Below, in pieces: positions 61,545 through 64,000 of a DNA stretch of 64,000 nucleotides (position 1 is its first letter; every line of letters starts with the position of its first letter). The notes under the pieces were generated by a model. It had not been told where the DNA came from, ran no database searches, and saw nothing but the letters and a program-made list of their open reading frames with translations. Source of the DNA: Acidobacteriota bacterium (GTDB lineage: Bacteria; Acidobacteriota; Terriglobia; Terriglobales; Acidobacteriaceae). The position numbers and the translations under genes were made by a program. The stretch is from contig JAFDVW010000018.1 in the NCBI GenBank assembly GCA_018268755.1, positions 121,096 to 185,095 of the forward strand, read 5' to 3'.

Positions 61545-63467
61545 ATGGCGCAGGAAGAAGAAGTACTGGGAAAAGCTTATGACAGCCGCCTGATGAAGCG
61601 GCTGCTGGTGTATCTCCGGCCCTACCGCTGGCAGACCGGGATCGCCCTGGCCTCCATCCTTCTGAAGGTGGGAGCGGATGTCCTGGGGCCCTTCCTGTTC
61701 TCCATCGCTATCGATAAATACCTGGACCCCAAGCCCGGGCTGCATACTCCCTTCGATTTCTTTCTCAGCCGGAATGGCTTTGTGGGCATGAACCAGATCG
61801 CCGCGCTCTATATTGGGGCGCTCATTGTCAGCTTTGCCCTGGAGTACATGCAGACGTACTTCATGCAGTGGACGGGGCAAATGGCGATGTTCGACCTGCG
61901 CAGCCAGATCTTTCGCCACCTGCAGCGCCTGCATGTCGGCTTCTTCGATAAGAACCCCGTAGGCCGGCTGGTCACCCGCACCACCAGCGACGTCGACGCT
62001 TTGAACGATATGTTCACCTCGGGCGTGGTCTCGCTGTTTGAAGATGTGTTTGTGCTGGCCGCCATTATTGCGATCATGTATCACATGAATCCGCGGCTGG
62101 CGCTGATCACCTTTGCGGTGCTGCCCTTCATCATCATTGCGACCAAAATCTTCCGCGACAATGTCCGCGAGTCTTACCGGCGGATCCGCACCGCCATCGC
62201 GCGCATCAATTCGTATTTGCAGGAACATGTCAGCGGCATGGTGGTGCTGCAGCTTTTCAACCGGGAAAAGCGCGCCCATGGCGAATTCTCTAAAGTGAAC
62301 AAGCTGCACATGGAGGCGTTCAAGGACGCCATTTTCGCCCACGCCGTCTACTATCCCGTGGTTGAAATCCTTTCCTCCATCGCCATTGCCTGCGTGATCT
62401 GGTTCGGCGGGCACGACGTCATCCGTAACATCACCACCATCGGCGTACTGGCCGCGTTTATTCAGTACTCGCAGCGCTTCTTCCGGCCCATCCAGGATTT
62501 CAGCGAAAAGTACAACATCCTGCAGGCCGCCATGGCTTCGAGCGAGCGCATCTTCAAACTGCTGGATACCCCGGCGGAAGTCACCTCGCCGGCAGTTGCG
62601 CAAAAACCGAACGGCCCGGGCCGCATTGAGTTCGACCACGTATGGTTCGCCTACACAAATCGTGGGGGGGCAGGCGCCTCGCCCGCCGGGAAAACTGAGT
62701 CCGCGCAGCCTGCGACAGCGGCTTCTCATCCCGACACGGAACCGGATTGGGTGCTGCGTGACGTGAGCTTCACCATCGAGCCGGGGGAAACCGTCGCTAT
62801 TGTGGGCCACACCGGCGCGGGCAAGACCACCATCATTTCCCTGCTCATGCGCTTTTACGATGTGCAGCGCGGCGCGATTCGCATTGACGGCGTCGATATC
62901 AAGGACATGGACCTTACCGACCTGCGCCGCCGCTTCGGCGTGGTATTGCAGGACCCATTCCTGTTCACCGGCACGGTGGAAGGCAATATCCGCCTCGGCT
63001 CGGCGTGGATCACCGAAGAAGACATCGCCAAGGCGGTCGAAGACGTCAACCTGTCGGACTTCATCCGCGCGCTGCCCAAGGGATATCAGGAAGAAGTCAA
63101 CGAGCGCGGCTCGACGCTATCCACGGGACAGAAGCAGCTCATCTCCTTTGCCCGTGCCCTGGCCCACAAACCGAAGATCCTGATCCTCGATGAGGCGACT
63201 TCCAGCGTCGATACCGAAACCGAATTCCGCGTGCGCGATGCCCTGAGCCGCATGGTGGAAGGGCGCACCTCGGTGATCATCGCGCATCGGCTTTCCACCA
63301 TTCAGCGCGCCCACAAGATTCTGGTGATGCACAAGAGCCAGCTGCGCGAGATGGGCACCCACCAGCAGTTGCTGGCCCAGCACGGCATTTACTTCAAGCT
63401 GTATCAACTGCAATACAAGGACCAGGAACTGCCCTCGGCGCCGGTCACAGCCAACGCGGATGATTAA
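61545..63467 (+). CDS. ABC exporter, fused membrane and ATPase domains (MsbA-like)
   Basis: This 640-residue half-transporter forms a homo- or heterodimeric exporter, probably for lipid or drug-like substrates. Six transmembrane helices lie in about 20-330 (IALASILLKVGADVLGPFLF, AALYIGALIVSFALEYMQTY, VFVLAAIIAIMYHMNPRLAL). The nucleotide-binding domain has Walker A VGHTGAGKTTIIS, Q-loop VLQDPFLFTG, signature LSTGQKQLISFARAL, Walker B KILILDEATSSVDTET and the H-loop IIAHRLSTIQRAH. An unusual insert of about 30 residues, Ala/Gly/Pro/Thr-rich (NRGGAGASPAGKTESAQPAT), sits just before the ATPase strand WVLRDVSFTIEPG. No partner half-transporter adjoins. Confidence 0.92.
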   Translation: MAQEEEVLGKAYDSRLMKRLLVYLRPYRWQTGIALASILLKVGADVLGPFLFSIAIDKYLDPKPGLHTPFDFFLSRNGFVGMNQIAALYIGALIVSFALEYMQTYFMQWTGQMAMFDLRSQIFRHLQRLHVGFFDKNPVGRLVTRTTSDVDALNDMFTSGVVSLFEDVFVLAAIIAIMYHMNPRLALITFAVLPFIIIATKIFRDNVRESYRRIRTAIARINSYLQEHVSGMVVLQLFNREKRAHGEFSKVNKLHMEAFKDAIFAHAVYYPVVEILSSIAIACVIWFGGHDVIRNITTIGVLAAFIQYSQRFFRPIQDFSEKYNILQAAMASSERIFKLLDTPAEVTSPAVAQKPNGPGRIEFDHVWFAYTNRGGAGASPAGKTESAQPATAASHPDTEPDWVLRDVSFTIEPGETVAIVGHTGAGKTTIISLLMRFYDVQRGAIRIDGVDIKDMDLTDLRRRFGVVLQDPFLFTGTVEGNIRLGSAWITEEDIAKAVEDVNLSDFIRALPKGYQEEVNERGSTLSTGQKQLISFARALAHKPKILILDEATSSVDTETEFRVRDALSRMVEGRTSVIIAHRLSTIQRAHKILVMHKSQLREMGTHQQLLAQHGIYFKLYQLQYKDQELPSAPVTANADD

Positions 63468-63543
63468 ACGGCTTGCGGGGGAACGGCCGCTCCTTCGACA
63501 AAACTCAGGGCGAGCTCGGCTCTGTATTTCTCGCGACGACAAC

Positions 63544-63562
63544 GGCGGGCGAGACGCCCGCC
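63544..63562. repeat. GC-rich palindrome between convergent genes
   Basis: GGCGGGCG-AGA-CGCCCGCC is a perfect 8-bp stem between the ABC exporter and the RES gene. It lacks a T-tract and may be a dispersed palindrome or a weak bidirectional terminator. Confidence 0.55.
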
Positions 63563-63596
63563 TCCACACAAGCATCCGCGCGCCGGAAATCTGTGC

Positions 63597-64000
63597 TCAC
63601 CCTCTGCGAATTTTCGGCGCGCCTTCTTTCGGCGGGAAAGTGAACGTGAACAGATGCCCCCGGCGCACGTTGGTCACCAGTACCGGGCGGAAGCATACCA
63701 GGCAGGTCCCGCCCTTGTGCCGCACGCAGGGATAGACGATCCCCGCCGACCCGGCCTCCAGTAGCTCCGCCGCTAGCGCCTGCGATGCGACGTAGCTCTC
63801 CGGGGCGAGGCAAGTGGTATGAGGCTTCGAGCCTCGGATATCGTGGAACTCAGCGTGGAAGTCCGCCAGGTAGTCAATGTACTCGCAAACCTCTTCCTCG
63901 TCCCAGCCGGTTTCCTCGAGCCATATACGCTTGTGGTAGGCGACCTCGGCCTGTGAGCTTTCCAGCTCATACGCCGCGTACCACGCCCCGCGCTCGGAAG
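63597..64000 (-). CDS. RES-domain protein, C-terminal part (runs off the window)
   Basis: A minus-strand frame open from the right edge to the stop at 63599-63597 encodes at least 133 residues without an internal ATG. It reads GAWYAAYELESSQAEVAYHK, then IDYLADFHAEFHDIRGSKPH, SYVASQALAAELLEAGSAGI, VYPCVRHKGGTCLVCFRP and VRRGHLFTFTFPPKEG. The YAA-x-E-x-x-S/T-A-x-x-E-V-x-x-H block, the central Ser and the IVYPxVRxxGGxC strand match RES domains, the toxin partner of Xre antitoxins, which degrade NAD+. The conserved first Arg lies outside. An Xre-type antitoxin gene would be expected just upstream, beyond the window. Confidence 0.78.
   Translation of the reverse strand, partial: SERGAWYAAYELESSQAEVAYHKRIWLEETGWDEEEVCEYIDYLADFHAEFHDIRGSKPHTTCLAPESYVASQALAAELLEAGSAGIVYPCVRHKGGTCLVCFRPVLVTNVRRGHLFTFTFPPKEGAPKIRRG

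Noticed and set aside
63505-63813. 102-codon minus-strand frame at the right edge
   Set aside because: It is out of frame with the RES-domain reading, which shows family motifs over the same DNA.

Overview
The window looks like chromosomal DNA of an Acidobacteriota bacterium (Terriglobia / Koribacter-like). The base composition is GC-rich. Two genes carry the VWFA-related domain typical of Acidobacteria. A complete tol-pal-cpoB cluster and lpxD imply an outer membrane with lipid A. BshC implies bacillithiol-type thiol chemistry. The region is mostly housekeeping; the accessory parts are the left edge (ssrA, toxin-antitoxin-like pair), the repeat-filled spacers at 55.4-61.5 kb and the right edge (RES-domain protein).

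Layout. 0-3 kb: tmRNA gene ssrA (minus) whose 3' end is duplicated at the window edge, a PIN-domain pair, a CAP protein and a GNAT acetyltransferase. 3-12.8 kb: bshC, a large Tat-exported family 2 glycoside hydrolase, and a minus-strand operon of two secreted VWA proteins followed by a cysteine/cystathionine synthase and a cystathionine gamma-lyase/synthase. 12.9-19.2 kb: a DUF1015 gene overlapping an envelope amidase and a GerMN lipoprotein-like gene, then rph, lacD and an SDR. 19.2-22.6 kb: AMIN/STN, PEP-CTERM and TPR proteins. 22.7-24.3 kb: DAHP synthase and chorismate mutase, preceded by a leader peptide rich in Tyr/Phe/Trp with a complete attenuator. 24.3-31.7 kb: tdh, then tolQ-tolR-tolA-tolB-pal-cpoB and a small 2Fe-2S protein. 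31.7-39.5 kb (minus): korB-korA, accA and dnaE. 39.6-45.2 kb: secreted multicopper oxidase, phospholipase C/acid phosphatase-like protein, TPR protein and zinc metallopeptidase. 45.3-55.4 kb: mtnP-pfkB, a membrane glycosyltransferase, then a tightly overlapping run mgtC / dapF-like / ldcA / mpl / M61 peptidase / plsC, which reads as murein-peptide recycling plus envelope maintenance. 55.4-64 kb: lpxD, a conserved hypothetical, a CCA/poly(A) polymerase-family enzyme with a basic tail, a cytochrome c protein, an ABC exporter and a truncated RES protein, separated by repeat clusters.

The best candidate for something undescribed is the aromatic-amino-acid attenuator upstream of the DAHP synthase gene (22750-22930). 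It has a 31-codon leader with ten Phe/Tyr/Trp codons and three mutually exclusive stems ending in a strong terminator. Other points of note are a DapF homologue lacking the second catalytic cysteine inside a peptidoglycan-recycling operon, a recurring -10-box-to-ATG arrangement suggesting leaderless mRNAs, a tandemly duplicated 240-bp structured element, and an ssrA 3'-end duplication beside a PIN-toxin pair. All calls come from reading the sequence; no database search was run.
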